Shown piece after piece: positions 1-13,530 of a stretch of 64,000 bases of DNA. This DNA comes from Tachypleus tridentatus (taxonomy: Eukaryota; Arthropoda; Merostomata; Xiphosura; Limulidae), in assembly GCF_004210375.1 (NCBI RefSeq), contig NC_134830.1, positions 49,543,094-49,607,093 on the forward strand, written 5' to 3'. The notes below the pieces were generated by a model. The model searched no databases. It was not told the DNA's origin and worked only from the letters and a program-made list of their open reading frames with translations. Each line of letters opens with the position of its first letter. Within the stretch, counting starts at the first letter, position 1. A program made the translations under genes and the position numbers.

Positions 1-572
1 TTGTAGTGACTAGGTTCCAGTACTGACCCATCTTTGCAGTGACTTGGTTCACGTACTGGTCCATCCTTGTAGTAACTAGGTTAAAGTACTGATCCATCTT
101 TGTATGGACTAGGTTCAGGTACTGATCCATCCTTTTAGTGACTAGGTTCTGATACTGATCCATCCTTGTAGTGACTAGGTTCTGGTACTGATTTATTCTT
201 GTAGTAACAAGGATGCGGTACTGATCCATCCTTTTTTGGAACTAGGTTAAGGTACGGATCCATTCTTGTAGTGACTAGGTTCATATACTGATCCATCTTT
301 GTATTGACTAGTTTCAGGTAAGATACTGATCTATACTTTTAGTGACTAGGTTTTGGTACTAATCCATATGTGTAGTAACTAGGTTCTGGTACTGATCCAT
401 CTTTGTATTAACTAGGTTCATTCAGATAAGATACTGATACATCCTTTCATTGACTGGGTTGTGGTACTAATCCATATCTGTAGTGACTAGGTTCAGGTAC
501 TGATCCATCCTTGTAATGATTAGGTTCTGGTACTAATGCATATTTGTAGTGACTAGGTTCCGGTACTAAACT
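1..572. repeat. Minisatellite A, about 33-bp unit
   Basis: About 17 degenerate copies of a unit containing TGATCCATCCTTGTAGTGAC and ACTAGGTTCTGGTAC. The array is cut by the left edge of the window. Copies differ by substitutions and small indels (for example GATAAGATACTGAT variants near 315 and 425), so it is not freshly expanded. No coding potential. Confidence 0.9.
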
Positions 573-783
573 AGAACTGTAAAAAGTTTCTCCCCACTGG
601 ACTTTGCAAAAATAATATATTCCTTTATATATTAATATTTTTTCTTTATGTAAACAGTAACTTCCTTCTTCTTAGACCAATAATCATTAAACTAAGCTAT
701 ATTTGGTTTAAAATTGACAGTTTTGGTTCCTTTTTATTTAATTCTCTTTTATCTACTTTAAAATACATTACATAAACTAGGCA

Positions 784-2399
784 CACAGTCATGTGAAAAA
801 GTTAGGACACCCTATGAAAGCCTGTGTATTTTGTAACATTTTTGGATATATAGATATTTAATCTCAATTTCAACAATACTGAGAGATTATAGGAATATAA
901 CTAAACAATTAAAACTGAAGAAAAGACTTTTCAAGATCTTCTGTAAATGTAATTTTACAAAAATGAATATTCTAACAGAGGAAAAAGTTAGGACACCCTA
1001 CCCCCTAATAGCTAGTGTTACCCCCTTTGGCTGAAATAACTGCAGTGAGACGCTTCTTGTAGCCATCTACCAGTCTCTGACATCGGTCTGAAGAAAGTTT
1101 GCCCCACTCCTCAATGCAGAATTCTTTCAGCTGTGAGATGTTTGAGGGGTTTCTTGCATGTACAGTCCGTTTCAAGTTACCCTACAGCATCTCAATGGGA
1201 TTAAGATCTGGGCTTTGACTCGACCATTCCAGGACTCTCCATTTCTTAGTTTTCAGCCAGTCCTTTGTGGATTTACTGGTATGTGTTGGGTCATTGTCGT
1301 GTTGCAGGGTCCAGTTCCGCTTCAGCTTTAATTTTCGTACAGGTGGTCTCACATGATCCTCAAGCACCCTTTGATACGCAGTAGAATTCATGATGGATTC
1401 TATGATTGTGAGCTGTCCAGGTCCTGCTGCAGCAAAGCAGCCCCAAACCATGACACTTCCACCACCATGCTTCACAGTTGGTATGAGGTTCTTTTCCTGG
1501 AATGCTGTATTTGGTTTACGCCAAATATGTCCTCTGTTCTGGTGTCCAAGTAATTAAATTTTGGACTCATCTGTCCAAAGAACATTATTACAGAAGTCTT
1601 GGTCTTTGTCTACATTCTCTCTGGCAAACCTCAATTTGGCCTTGATGTTTCTCTTAGAGAGCAAAGGTTTCCTCTTTGCACACCTCCCATGCAAGTTAAA
1701 CTTGTGCAGTCTCTTTCTGATTGTAGAGGCATGCACTTTCACGTCAACAGTAGCCACAGTATGCTGTAGGTCCCAAACATGTGTTTGGAGACCTCTTGTA
1801 GCATCTTGCCGTCTGCTCTCGGGGTGAACTTGCTTGGACAACCAGACCTGGGCATGTTGACAGTTGTTTTGAAAGCCCTCCACTTGTTAACTATTTTCCG
1901 AACAGTGGAATGGCTGATTTCAACACCTTTTGGGATGTCTGTAAATCCCTTACCAGACTCATAAGCTGCTACAATTTTCTTTCTGAAGGCCTCAGACAGT
2001 TCTTTTGCTCTCACCATGGTGCTCACTCTCACTTCAACAGTCAGTAGCACACCAAACAAAATGTCTGAGGTTTAAATAGGGCAAGCCTCATTCGAAGTTC
2101 TGAGTAACGATCTTCTAATCATGTGCACCTGGTGTGATACACCTGTGTGTGAGTTGAGCCATTTTAAGTGGGAATAAATTTGGGGGTGTCCTAACTTTGT
2201 CCTCAGTTAGAATATGCATTTTCGTAGAATTACATTTACAGAAAATCTTGAAAAGTCTTTTCTTCAGTTTTAATTGTTTAGTTATATTCCTATAATCTCT
2301 CAGTATTGTTAAAATTGAGATTAAATATCTATATATCCAAAAATGTTACAAAAATACACAGGCTTTCATAGGGTGTCCTAACTTTTTCACGTGACTGTA
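784..2399 (-). mobile_element. Tc1-like DNA transposon, IR/DR type, inactive
   Basis: An element of about 1.6 kb bounded by inverted repeats of about 210 bp that are roughly 95% alike (about 784-1000 and 2184-2399). Each inverted repeat has the motif GTTAGGACACCCT at its outer end (801-813; complement at 2371-2382) and again at its inner end (987-999; complement at 2184-2195). This is the IR/DR arrangement known from Tc1-like elements such as Sleeping Beauty. The right end finishes in TA, as expected for TA target duplication; the left TA has mutated to CA. The minus-strand transposase inside is broken, so the copy cannot act by itself. Confidence 0.9.
1009..2017 (-). pseudogene. Tc1-like transposase, DD34E, disrupted
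   Basis: A DNA-transposon transposase of the IS630-Tc1-mariner superfamily, about 335 codons if intact, which is full family length. Reading begins at an ATG at 2017 (MVRAKELSEAF...) with helix-turn-helix-type residues (STVRKIVNKWR). A frameshift near 1785-1800 leads to the next segment, containing STIRKRLHKF and the first catalytic Asp in LWTDES. A TAA replaces what is normally a Glu codon at 1554. The second catalytic Asp lies in QHDNDPTHT and, exactly 34 residues later, Glu in SPDLNPIE. A TAG at 1182-1184 then interrupts the tail, which stays open to about 1009. The catalytic triad survives but the frame does not. Confidence 0.9.
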
Positions 2400-3119
2400 C
2401 GATAGTGTATCGAATATTTCTGATAAATAAGGGTTTGTGTACCAACCGTTAGTATAAATTAAGGCAACCTTAAAAGCATTTTAAATCTGAGATAACCTAT
2501 AAATGTAAACACTACGTCTACAAGTACTGTTGAACTTATTTAAAAATAGAAATAAAAGAGTTTTAGCCGAAGATTGAAATTAGATTTAATTGTAATACAT
2601 TCCACCGATATTCATATCTTAAAAAAAAAACTCTTTCTACTCTACAGTGATCGCCCTCTTTGTCAGTTTATAGACTTCTAACTTCATAGAGTGCATGTTT
2701 TTAACATTGTGTATCATACTTAATATATTTCTGAGGAACAATGTAATAGATAAGGTTTCCCAGGATTTGAAGTTAAGGAGAGAGAAATATTAAGTTTTGA
2801 ATTTTTGAGTCTGCTTTATAAGGTGTAACATAATGTAAAATAGGTTTGTTTACGAGTCCTGTTTATTATTTCTATAACTAAATCTACGACGTTAGAGTGA
2901 AAAGAAAGCTCCCACAATACAACATGAAGTGTTATTGGGAAAGGTGGTTAAAAATAAGAAGTAAAATTTGATTAAATTTTAATGAAAGAGATTGTACGAA
3001 AGACATTGTAAAAGTTGGGAATATTAGTTTGTCAGTTATACGTTGAGATTACTGATATGAAACATAATATTTTCTCACATTTACTACACTGGGTATTTCA
3101 TGTTATATAAACAAATATA
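2400..3119. other. Unique AT-rich spacer, no gene seen
   Basis: Non-repetitive AT-rich sequence between the two Tc1-like elements. No open frame of note, RNA gene or tandem repeat was recognised. Confidence 0.6.
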
Positions 3120-4268
3120 TACTCTTCAAAAAAAGAAACGCAAAAGGCAAAATATGAGACAAATTGTTAACAAGTTTATTCCGGGTAGTTCTGTATGACA
3201 TGTGTGAAACTTTGCACATTCACTGCTGAACATCCAAAGTCTGCAAAGGGGAAGTCCACGCTCACTAGGTGAAGTTTAACGTCAATAACGAGTATGCCCC
3301 CCGTAAACATCAATAACTGCTTGGCATCTCCTGCCCATGGAAGCGATGAGATGACGAATCACATCCTGTGGAATGGCTGCCCACTCAGCCTGCAAAGCTG
3401 CTGCAAGCTGAGGTAGAGTCTGCGGTTGAGGTTGTCGCCGTCGCAGACGTAGGTCCAACTCGTCCCAAAGATGTTCGATGGGGTTTAAATCTGGTGATCT
3501 GGAGGGCCAGGGAAGAACGTTGATGTTGTGGTGTCTCAAGATGATAGTGGTGAGTCGGGCTGTGTGAGGACGGGCATTGTCATGTTGAAAAACGTCGTTG
3601 ACGTTCACCATGATGGGTTGCACATGGGACCTAAGAATCTCGTAGACGGTTGCGTACGGTCTGATCGGAAATCCTACGCAGCCCTGGTATGGTTGAGGCA
3701 GTAGACGTCGCAGTGGTGGTCCTATCCCGAAGGTGATGTAACCGGTTGTTGCGATCTTGTGCGGGCGTGGTCACACGAGGTCTGCCAGATCGTGGACGGT
3801 CACGAGTTGATCCATATTGTTGGTGACGATTCCATAGCCTTGTGATGGTGCTTGGGTGGACATTCACAGCTCTGGCAACATCTGATCGAGATTCGCCTGC
3901 TTCCAAGCGACCACTGGCGTTGTTGCGTTGTGCTTCAGTTAGTCTTGGCGTAACTGTATTGCATGTCGGTGGCTTAACACTGAGCTATGGAAACCGAGAA
4001 CCCGTCACTTTTATAGGGATTTTGCACATGTTGCACTTGCAGAACATGCAGATCTCTCAAACAAAGTTATTGGAGACACATGCGTTTTGGCTAAAAATCC
4101 GATGTTTTCCTCCGTTTTCAAAGTGGACAACTTTTATTGTCATTTTGGTCTGACAATCAGTGCCTTAACACGTGTAACATCACATACTCTGAGCTTGTAA
4201 CGTTATTACATATATTTCTCTTTAAAATAACAAAAATATCCCTTTTGCGTTTCTTGTTTTGAAGAGTA
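3120..4268 (-). mobile_element. Second Tc1-like transposon, internally deleted
   Basis: Ends are short inverted repeats built on TACTCTTCAAAA followed by AAGAAACGCAAAAG (left from 3120; complement ending GAAGAGTA at 4268), each finishing in TA. Length is about 1.15 kb, shorter than the usual 1.6 kb, because the central part of the transposase is missing. It differs from the element at 0.8-2.4 kb in both TIR and protein, so the two are independent insertions. Confidence 0.88.
3282..3951 (-). pseudogene. Tc1-like transposase with central deletion
   Basis: The N-terminal part reads TPRLTEAQRNNA...LEAGESRSDVARAVNVHPSTITRLW, a typical helix-turn-helix region. The probable original start is now ACG (3949-3951), and no in-frame ATG replaces it. 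After RNRLRD (about 3635) the frame jumps to YEILRSHVQPIM, next to the second catalytic Asp (QHDNARPHT), followed 34 residues later by Glu in SPDLNPIEHLWDE and an intact C-terminus ending at 3282. Roughly 120-130 residues, including the first catalytic Asp, are gone. The product could not catalyse transposition, though the DNA ends could still be mobilised in trans. Confidence 0.88.
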
Positions 4269-4487
4269 TATATTTATTTCTTACTAATCGTCTGTTTTTA
4301 TAACGACTTAACATTAATACCTAGTTGTTATCCGTTAGAAATGTATGATTGAATGTATACATATTTTCGGAAGTAGAGCGAGAACAAGGTATTAGATTCA
4401 AACATGTAAGATTCGAAGAGTAAAACGATTAATATTATGCTAAACAGACGTACATGCAAAAAGTCAGAATATAATAATTGTTTTAAA

Positions 4488-7400
4488 CTCATCTATAACT
4501 GTACTGAATGACATTCACTTCGTTTAAATAAATGTCATATATCTATTAAACTACATCTACCTGCACTAAATGTCATCTATAACTGTACTGAATTACATTC
4601 ACCAGTTATATCTGAATGTCATATATCTATTAAACTACTTGTACCTGTACTAAATGTCATCTATATCTGTGCGGAATGGCATTCACTTGTTATATCTAAA
4701 TGTCATGTATCTCTACTAAATGTCATCTATAACTGTACTGAACGACATTCATTATTTTTTATATAAATGTCATATATCTATAAACTGTAGTGAATAACAT
4801 ATCCTTGTTATATTTAAATGTCATATGTCTTTTAAACCGCGTCTACCTGTACTAAATGCAATCTATACCTGTACTGAATGACATTCACTTGTTTTATTTA
4901 AATATTATACATCTACTAAACGACGTCTACCTGTACTAAATGTCATCTATGACTCAACTGAACAACATTCTATTGTTATACGTAATTGAAATATATCTAT
5001 TTAACTTTGTCTAACATTACCAATAATCATCTATAACTGTACTGAATGACATCTATCTATTATATGAAAATGTCATATATCTATTAAATTTCGTCTACTT
5101 GTACTGAATGTCATCTATAACTGTACGGAATACATTCACTTTTTATTTGTATTTGTAATGTGTCTACTAAACCACGTTTCCTATACTAAATGTCATCTAT
5201 AAATGTAATAAATGACTTTCACTTGTCATATCTAATTGCAATATATGTATTGAACTACATCTACCTGTTCTAAATGTCATCCATAACTGTACTGAATGAC
5301 ATACACTTGTTTTATATAACTTTCATATATCTATTAAACAACGTCCACCTGTACTAAATGTCATCTGTAACTGTACCTTATGACATTCACTTGTTGTATC
5401 AAAATATAATATTTTTATTAAACCACATCTACCTTTATTAAATGTCATATATAGCTGTACTGAATGACATTCACTTGTTATATCTAAATGTCATGTGTCT
5501 ATTAAACTACGTCTACCTATACTAAATGTGACCTGTAACTGTACTGAATGATAACTTCCTCTTATATCTAAATGTCATATTCTATAAAACCTCTTCTACC
5601 TGTTCTATATGCCAGCTATAACTGTACTGAAAGAAATCTGCCCTTTATATATAAACGTAATATGTCTATAAAACCTCTTCTACCTGTACTAAATGTCATC
5701 TATATTGTGTTGAATGACATTCGCATGTTATACCTAATTGTAATATATCTATTAAACTGCGTTTCCCTGTAGTAACTATCATCTATAACTGTGCTCAATG
5801 ACATCTACCTATTACATCTAAACATCATACGTCTAGTAAACCTCATTTACCTTTACTAAATGTGATCTATAACTGTACTGAATGACATTCACTAGTTATA
5901 TATGTGTCATATATCTATTAAACTACGTATACCTGTACTAAATGTCATCTGTAACTGTACTGAATTGCATTCACAAATTATATCTCAATGTCATATATCT
6001 ATTAAGCTACTTTTACCTCTACTAAATGTCATCTATACTGTATGGAATGGCATACACTTATTATATGTTAATGTCATGTATCTATACGAAATGTCACCTG
6101 TAACTGTACTGAATGACATTCACTTGTTTTATCTAAGTGTCATATATCTCTTAAACTACGTATATCCGAACTAAATGTCATCTACAAATGTACTGATTGA
6201 CCTTCACTTGTTATATCTAAATGTCGTATATCTATTAAGCAACGTCTACCTGTACTACATGTTATGTATAACAGTTCTCAATGACATTCACTTGTTATAT
6301 CTAAGTGTCATATATCTATTAAACTACGTCTACCTATACTAAATGTCATCTATAAATGTACTGAATTACTTTTACTTCTTACATCTAAGTGTCATATATC
6401 TATTAAATTATTTCCAACTGTACTAAATGCCATCTATAACTGTGCCAAATGACATTCAGTTGTTACTTCTAAATGTCATATATCTATTAAATTACTTCTA
6501 CTTGTACTAAATAAAATATATAACTGTTCTGAATGACATCTAACTGTTACATGTAAATGTCATATATCTGTTAAACCTCGTCTACCTGTACTAAATGTCA
6601 CCTATAACTCCACTGAATGACATCTGCCTGTTATATCTCAATGTCATATGTCTATTAATCCTCTCCTACCTGTAGTAAATCTCATTTATAAATGCATTGA
6701 ATAACATTCACTTGTTATATCTAAATATTATATATCTATTAAACCACATCTACCTGAATGAAATACCATCTATAACTGTGATGAATGACCTTCATTTGTT
6801 ATATATAAGTGTCATATATCTTTTAACCTACATATACTTGTATCAAATGTAATCTGTAACTGTACTGAATGACATTCACTTGTATCTAAATATCATATAT
6901 CTACGAAGCTACGTCTATCTTTGCTAAATGTGATCTATAATCTACTGAATGACATCTAGCTATTATATTAAATGTCATATGTCTATTAAATTTCGTCTAC
7001 CTATGTTAAATGTCATGTATAACTTACTGAATGATATTCACTATATTTATAAAATGTCATATGTCTATTAAACTGTGTCTACTTTAGTAAATATCATCTA
7101 TAACTGTACTGAATGACATTCACTTGTTATACCTAATTGTAATATATCTAGTAAACTACGTCTAGCTATACTGAATGTCATATATAACTGTACTTAATGG
7201 CATTCACTAGTTATATATGTGTCATATATCTATTAAACTACGTATACCTGTACTAAATGCCATCTATGACTGTACTGAATCGCATTCAATAATTATATCT
7301 CAATGTCATATACCTATTAAGCTACTTTTATCTCTACTAAATGTCATCTATATCTATACGGAATGGCATACACTTGTTATATGTTAATGTCATGTATCTA

Positions 7401-9432
7401 TACTAAATGTCACCTATAACTGTACTGAATGATATTCACTTGTTTTATCTAAGTGTCATATATCTACTAAACTACGTCTATCTTTGCTAAGTGTGATCTA
7501 TAACCTACTGAATGACATCTACCTATTATATTAAATGCCATATGTCTATTAAACCTTGTCTACCTGTGTTAAATGTCATCTACAACTGTACTGAATGATA
7601 TTCACTATATTTATAAAATGTCATATGTCTATTAAACTGCGTCTACTTTACTAAAGGTCATCTATAACTATACTGAATGATATCTACCTATTATATCTAA
7701 ATGTCATTTATCTATTAAACCTCGTCTACCTGTACTATATGTTATCTATAACTGTACTGAATACATTCACATTTTATTTGCATTTGTAATGTATCTACTA
7801 AACCACATTAGCTATATTAATGTCATCTATATATGTACTAAATGACATTAACGTGTTATATCTAAATGCCATCTATAACTGTACTCAATGATATTCACTT
7901 GTTATACCTAAATGTCATTAATCTATTAAACCATGTCTACCTGTACTAAATAAAATCTATAACTGTACTTAATGACATCTACCTGTTACATGTAAATGTC
8001 ATATATCTGTTAACATTTCTACCTGTTCTATGTGTCATCAATATCTGTACTGAATGACGTCTACCTGTTATATTTATATGTCTTATGTCTATTAAACCTG
8101 TCTTCCTGTACTAAATGTCATCTGTAACTATACTGAAGGACTTTCACTTGTTAGAAGTAATTTTAATATATCTATTAAACCACGTCTATCTGGAATAAAT
8201 ATCACCTAGACCTCTAGTGAATGACATTGTTTCTTTTACCTGATTGTAATATATCTATTAAACTACATTTCCTTGCACTAAATGTCAGGTATAACTGTAC
8301 TGAATGACATCTACTTGTTATAACTAAATCTTATATGTCTACAAAACCTCTGTACTAAGTGTCATTTAAATTGTGCCAAACGACATTCACTTGTTATACC
8401 TAATTGTAATGCAACTATTAAACTACGTTTCCCTGTACTAAATGTCATCTATAACTATACTCAATGACATCTAAATGTCATATGTCTATTAAACCTCGTC
8501 TACCTGTACTATATGTCATCAATAACTGCACTGAATAACATCTACAAGTTATATCTGCATGTTATATGTCTATTAAACCTAGTTTATCTGCACCAATTAT
8601 CTTCTATAATTATACTGAATGACAATTTTTATATCTAAATGCTATATATCTGTTAAACTTCATCCACCTGTACTAAATGTCATCTATAAGTGTAGTGAAT
8701 TACATTTACTTGTTGTACCTAAATGTCATACATCTATTAAACCTCATCTACCTGTACCAACTGTCAACTATAACTTTACTGAATGACATTCACTTGTTAT
8801 ATCTTAATGTCATATATCTAGTAAACTACGTCTAGCTGTACTAAATGTCATTTATTACTGTACTGAATGACATTCACTTGTTATATCTTAATGTCATATA
8901 TCTAGTAAACTACGTCTAGCTGTACTAAATGTCATTTATTACTGTACTGAATGATATTCACTTTTTTATATAATGTCATATATCTATTAAACCACGTCTA
9001 CCTGTACTAAATGTCATATATCTTTTAAACCCCATCTACTTGAACTAAATGTCATCTATAAATTACTGAATGACCTTCACTTGTTATATCTAAATATCAT
9101 ATACCAAGTTAACTACTTCTACCTGTACTAAATGTCATCTATATCTATACAGAATGACATTCACTTTTATATCTAAATATCGTGTATCTATCAAACTACG
9201 TCAACCTATACTAAATGTCATCTATATCTGTACTGAATGACATTCACTTGTTTTATCTAAGTGTCATATATCTAGTAAATTACGTATACCTGCACTATAT
9301 AAGATCAATAACTGTACTGAATGACGTCTAACTGTTACCTATAAATGTCATATATTTGTTAAACCTTGTCTACATATACTAAATGTCATCCATAACTATA
9401 CTGTACGATATTCACTTGTTATAGTTAATTGT
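4488..9432. repeat. Minisatellite B, 84-bp unit, about 58 copies
   Basis: A 4.9-kb array. Each unit has two half-related parts: TGTCATATATCTATTAAACT followed by ACGTCTACCTGTACTAA, then TGTCATCTATAACTGTACTG followed by AATGACATTCACTTGTTA. Divergence between copies is substantial, but blocks are duplicated at longer range (for example 5880-6160 resembles 7195-7470, and 6885-7090 resembles 7460-7680). Two adjacent units at about 8780-8945 are essentially identical, showing recent expansion. Small open frames inside are periodicity artefacts. Confidence 0.95.
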
Positions 9433-11637
9433 AATGTAATGTAGTTTTACTTTATGTATATGTTCTGACCTGGCGTCTTTCTGTGTAGTTTCATATTACG
9501 TATATGTTGTGACCTGATCTCTCTATGTAGTGTAATATTAAGGATATGCTCTGATCTACCTTTTTGTATATAGTTTGCCATGAAATTTTTGCTCTAATCT
9601 GTCTTCTCTCTATGTAGTTTCACATTAAGTTTCTGTTCTGACCTGATCTCTCTCTATAGCTTTTCATTAAGTATATATTCTGACCTGGCTTGTTTCTAGG
9701 AAGTTTAACATAAAGTGCATGTTCTGATGTGGTATCTCTCTATGTTGTTTTACATTAAGTATACATTATGTTCATGCTTCTCTCTATGTAGTTTTATATT
9801 AAGGGTATGTTCTCATCTGGCTTCTCTCTATCTAGTTTACATTAAGTATATGTTTAGATTTGATCTCTCTATGTAGCTTTACCTTCAGTATATGTTCTGA
9901 CCTTTGGCCACTCTCTATCTAATTTTGTATTAAGTGTATGTTTTGACCTGGCTTCTTTCACTGTTGTTTTATATGACGTTTATGTTGTTATCCCTGCATT
10001 CTCTCTATGTAGTTTTACAATAAGTGCCTGTTCTGATCTTGCTTTTCTCTATGTAGTTTTACCTCAAGTATATCTTCTACTCTGACTTCTCTATATATAC
10101 TTTTATGTTATTAATATGTTCTGACCTCGCTTCTCTCTATGTAGTTTTATATTTACTATATGTTCTTATCTGACTCCTCTCTATATAGTTTTGCATTAAG
10201 TATATATTGTCATTTGGCTTCTCTCTGTATAGTTTTTCATGAAGTTTATGTTCTAATCTGGCTTCTCTGTATATAGTTTTCTTTCTTTGTCATTTTATAT
10301 TAAATGTATGTACTGGCCTGACTTTTGTCTATGTAGTCTAGCATTCATGTTCTGATTTGCCTTCTCAGTATGTATTTTACATTAAGTATATGTTCTGACC
10401 TGGCTTCTCTATATATACTTTTAAATAAAGTATATGTTCTCACTTGGCTTCTCTATATGTAATTTTGCATTAAGTATATGTTCTGATCTGATATCTCTAT
10501 ATAACTTGATATTAAGTTTATGTTCTTACCTCATGTCTCTATGTAATTTTACCTTAAGTATATGTTCTGACCTAGCTTCTCTTTAAGTAGTTATATATTA
10601 AAGTTATGTACCAAACCCTGGCTTCTCTCTATGTAGGTTTACATTAAATGTATGTTCTGACCTGATCTCTATCTAGTTTTATATTAAGTGTATGTTCTGA
10701 CCTGACTTTTCTCTATGTAGTTTTACATTCAGCATATATTATGACTTTGCTTCTGTCTCTGTACTTTTACATTAACTATATGTTCTGACCTGGCATCTTT
10801 CTATGTAGTTTTATATCAAGTGTATGTTCTGACCTGGCATCTTTCTATGTAGTTTTATATTAAGTGTATGTTCTGACCTGACTTCTATATGTGGAGTTTT
10901 GCATTATGTATACGTTCTGACCTGGCTTCTCTGTATGTAGTTTTACATTAAGTTTATGTTCTGATCTTGCTTCTCTCTGTATACTTTTACATTAAATTTA
11001 TGCTCTAACGTGGCTTCTTTCTATGTAGTTTACTTTAAGTATATGTTCTCACGTGGCTTCTCTCTTGTAAGTTTTACATTAAGTTTATGTTCTGACACCT
11101 GGCTCATGTCTATGTAGTTTTGTGTCAAATGTATGTTCTAACCTGATCTCTTTATGAGTTTTTCTTTAACTGTATGTTCTGGTCTGGCTTTTCTCTATAT
11201 AGTTTTAGTTTAAGTACGTTTTCTGACCTGATCTCTCTATGTAGGTTTTCATTAAGTGTATGTTCCGACCTGATCTTTCTATGTAGTTTTGCCTTAAGTG
11301 TATGTTTTGACCTGACTTAGATATATGTATTTTTACATTAAGTGTAAGTTCTGACTAGGTTTCTCTCCATGAAGTTTTACTTTAATTTTATGTTCTAACC
11401 TGATATCTGTATGTAGTTTCACATAAGTGTATATTCTGATCTGACTTCTCTCTGTGTAGTTTTACATTAAGTATATTTTCTGACTTTATCTCTCTATATA
11501 CTTTTACATTAAGTGTACGTCCTGATCTGATATCTCTCTATGTAGCTTTACATTAAGTATATGTTCTGTTCTGGCTTCTTTTTATGTAATTTTACATTTA
11601 GTATATGCTCTCATCTATTCTCTCTATGTAGTTTTAC

Positions 11638-11752
11638 CTCCCGCTAGTACACCGGTAAGTCTACAGTTCAGAACATTAAAATCAGTGGTTTGATTCCTCT
11701 CAGTGGGCTCAGTGGATAGGCTGATGTGGCTTTGTTGTAAGAAAACACACAC
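11638..11752 (+). mobile_element. tRNA-head SINE, family 2
   Basis: A copy of a SINE of about 115 bp made of a tRNA-like head: box A-like GTACACCGGTAAGTCT and box B-like GGTTTGATTCC, ending AAGAAAACACACAC. It sits in minisatellite C and is the first of three copies in the same repeat context. Confidence 0.8.
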
Positions 11753-12624
11753 TCTAGGTAGTTTTATACAAAGTATATGTTCTGACCTGGCTTCTTTCAA
11801 TGTAGTTCTACATTAAGTATATCTTCTCACCTGGTTTCTTTCAGTGCACTTTTATCTTAGGTATATGTTCTGACCTGGCTAAGCAAGGTAGAGCTTTATT
11901 AAGTATATGTTCTCACCTTTTCTCTCTATGTAGTTTTACATTTAGTGTATGTTTTCAATTGTTCTCTCTATGTAAATCTATATTAAGTATATATTCTGAC
12001 CTGGCTTCTTTCTGTGTAGTTTCATATTAAGTATATGTTCTTTTCTGCCTCATGTCTATGTAGTTTTACATTAAGTTTATATATTGACTTCATCTCTCTA
12101 TGTGGTATTATATTAAGTGTATGTTCTGATCTGGTCTCTCTATGTAGTTTTACATTAAGTGTGTGTTCTAATCTGGGATCTCTCTATGTAGTTTTACATC
12201 AAGTACATGTTTTGACATAATCTTTCTATATAGAGTTTCATTAAGTATATGTTCTGATGTGGCTTCTTTCTCGGTAGTTGTACATTAAATGTATGTTCTG
12301 ATCTGGCTTTTTTCTGTGCAGTTTTATATTAAGTTTATGTTCTGACCTGGCTTCTCTCTATGTAATTTTACTTTATGTTCTGACCTGGATTCCCTTAATG
12401 TAGTTTTACATTAAGTGCATGTTCTGATCTGATCTCTCTATGTAGTTTTGCATAAGTGTATGTTCTGATCTGGAATTCTTTCTATGTACTTTAACATTAA
12501 GTGTATGTTGTGATCTGGCTTCTCTCTATGTAGTTTTACATTAAGTATAGGTACTGACCTGGTTACTTTCAATGTAGTTTTACATTTAGTATATGTTCTC
12601 ATCTGTTATCTCTATGTAGTTTTG

Positions 12625-12745
12625 CCCTCCTCTAGTACAGCAATAAGTCTACAGATCTAGAACACTAAAATCAGTGGTTTAATTCTCTTTGGTTGGTTCA
12701 GCAGATATCCCAATATGGCTTTGCTGTAATAAAACACACACTGTA
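12625..12745 (+). mobile_element. tRNA-head SINE, family 2 (amplified in array)
   Basis: Same family as the copy at 11.64 kb, with the same flanking repeat phase (CTATGTAGTTTTGCC on the left, GTAGGTAGTTTTATAC on the right). Shared changes such as CCTCTAGTACAGCAATAAG link it specifically to the copy at 13.41 kb. Confidence 0.8.
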
Positions 12746-13409
12746 GGTAGTTTTATACTAAGAATATGTTCTGACCTGACTTCTTTCAATGTTGTTTCAC
12801 ATTAAGTATATGTTTTAAACTGACTTCTTTCAGTATAGTTTAACTTCATGTTTGTGTACTGACCTGGCTACTTTCAGTATAGTTTTACATTAAGTATGTG
12901 TTCTGACCTGTCTTCTTTCAATTTAGTTTTACTTTAAGTATATGTTTCAACCTGGCATCTTTCTATCTAGTTTTATACTAAGTGTATGTTCTGACCTGGC
13001 TCCTCTCTGTGTAGCTTTACTTTAAGTGTATGTTCTGTTCTAGCTTCTCTATATATACTTTCACATTAAGTATATGTTCTGACCTGGCTTCTTGCTATGT
13101 GTTTTCACATTAAATATGTGTTCTCACCTTGCTTCTCTCTATGTACTTTTACATTAAGTATACATTCTGACTTGGCTTCTTTCTATGTAGTTTTACATTA
13201 GGTATATTTTCTGACCTAATCTCTTTATGTAGTTTTCATTAAGTGTATGTTTTGATCTGTATTCCTCTCTATGTAGTTTTACATTAAGTGTATGTTCTGA
13301 CCTAATCTCTATATGTAGTTTTGCATTAAGTATAGGTACTGACCTGGCTACTTTCAATGTAGTTTTACATTTAGTATATGTTCTCATCTGTTATCTCTAT
13401 GTAGTTTTG

Positions 13410-13530
13410 CCCTCCTCTAGTACAGCAATAAGTCTACAGATCTAGAACACTAAAATCAGTGGTTTGATTCTCTTTGGTTGGTTCAGCAGATATCCCAATA
13501 TGGCTTTACTGTAATAAAACACACACTGTA
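13410..13530 (+). mobile_element. tRNA-head SINE, family 2 (amplified in array)
   Basis: Nearly identical to the copy at 12.63 kb, together with at least 80 bp of flanking array on the left. It arose by duplication of a segment of about 785 bp, not by a separate insertion. Confidence 0.8.

Noticed and set aside
5572..6174. Two + strand ORFs of 66 and 90 codons with repeated motifs
   Set aside because: Both are read-through of the 84-bp minisatellite, which is a multiple of 3.
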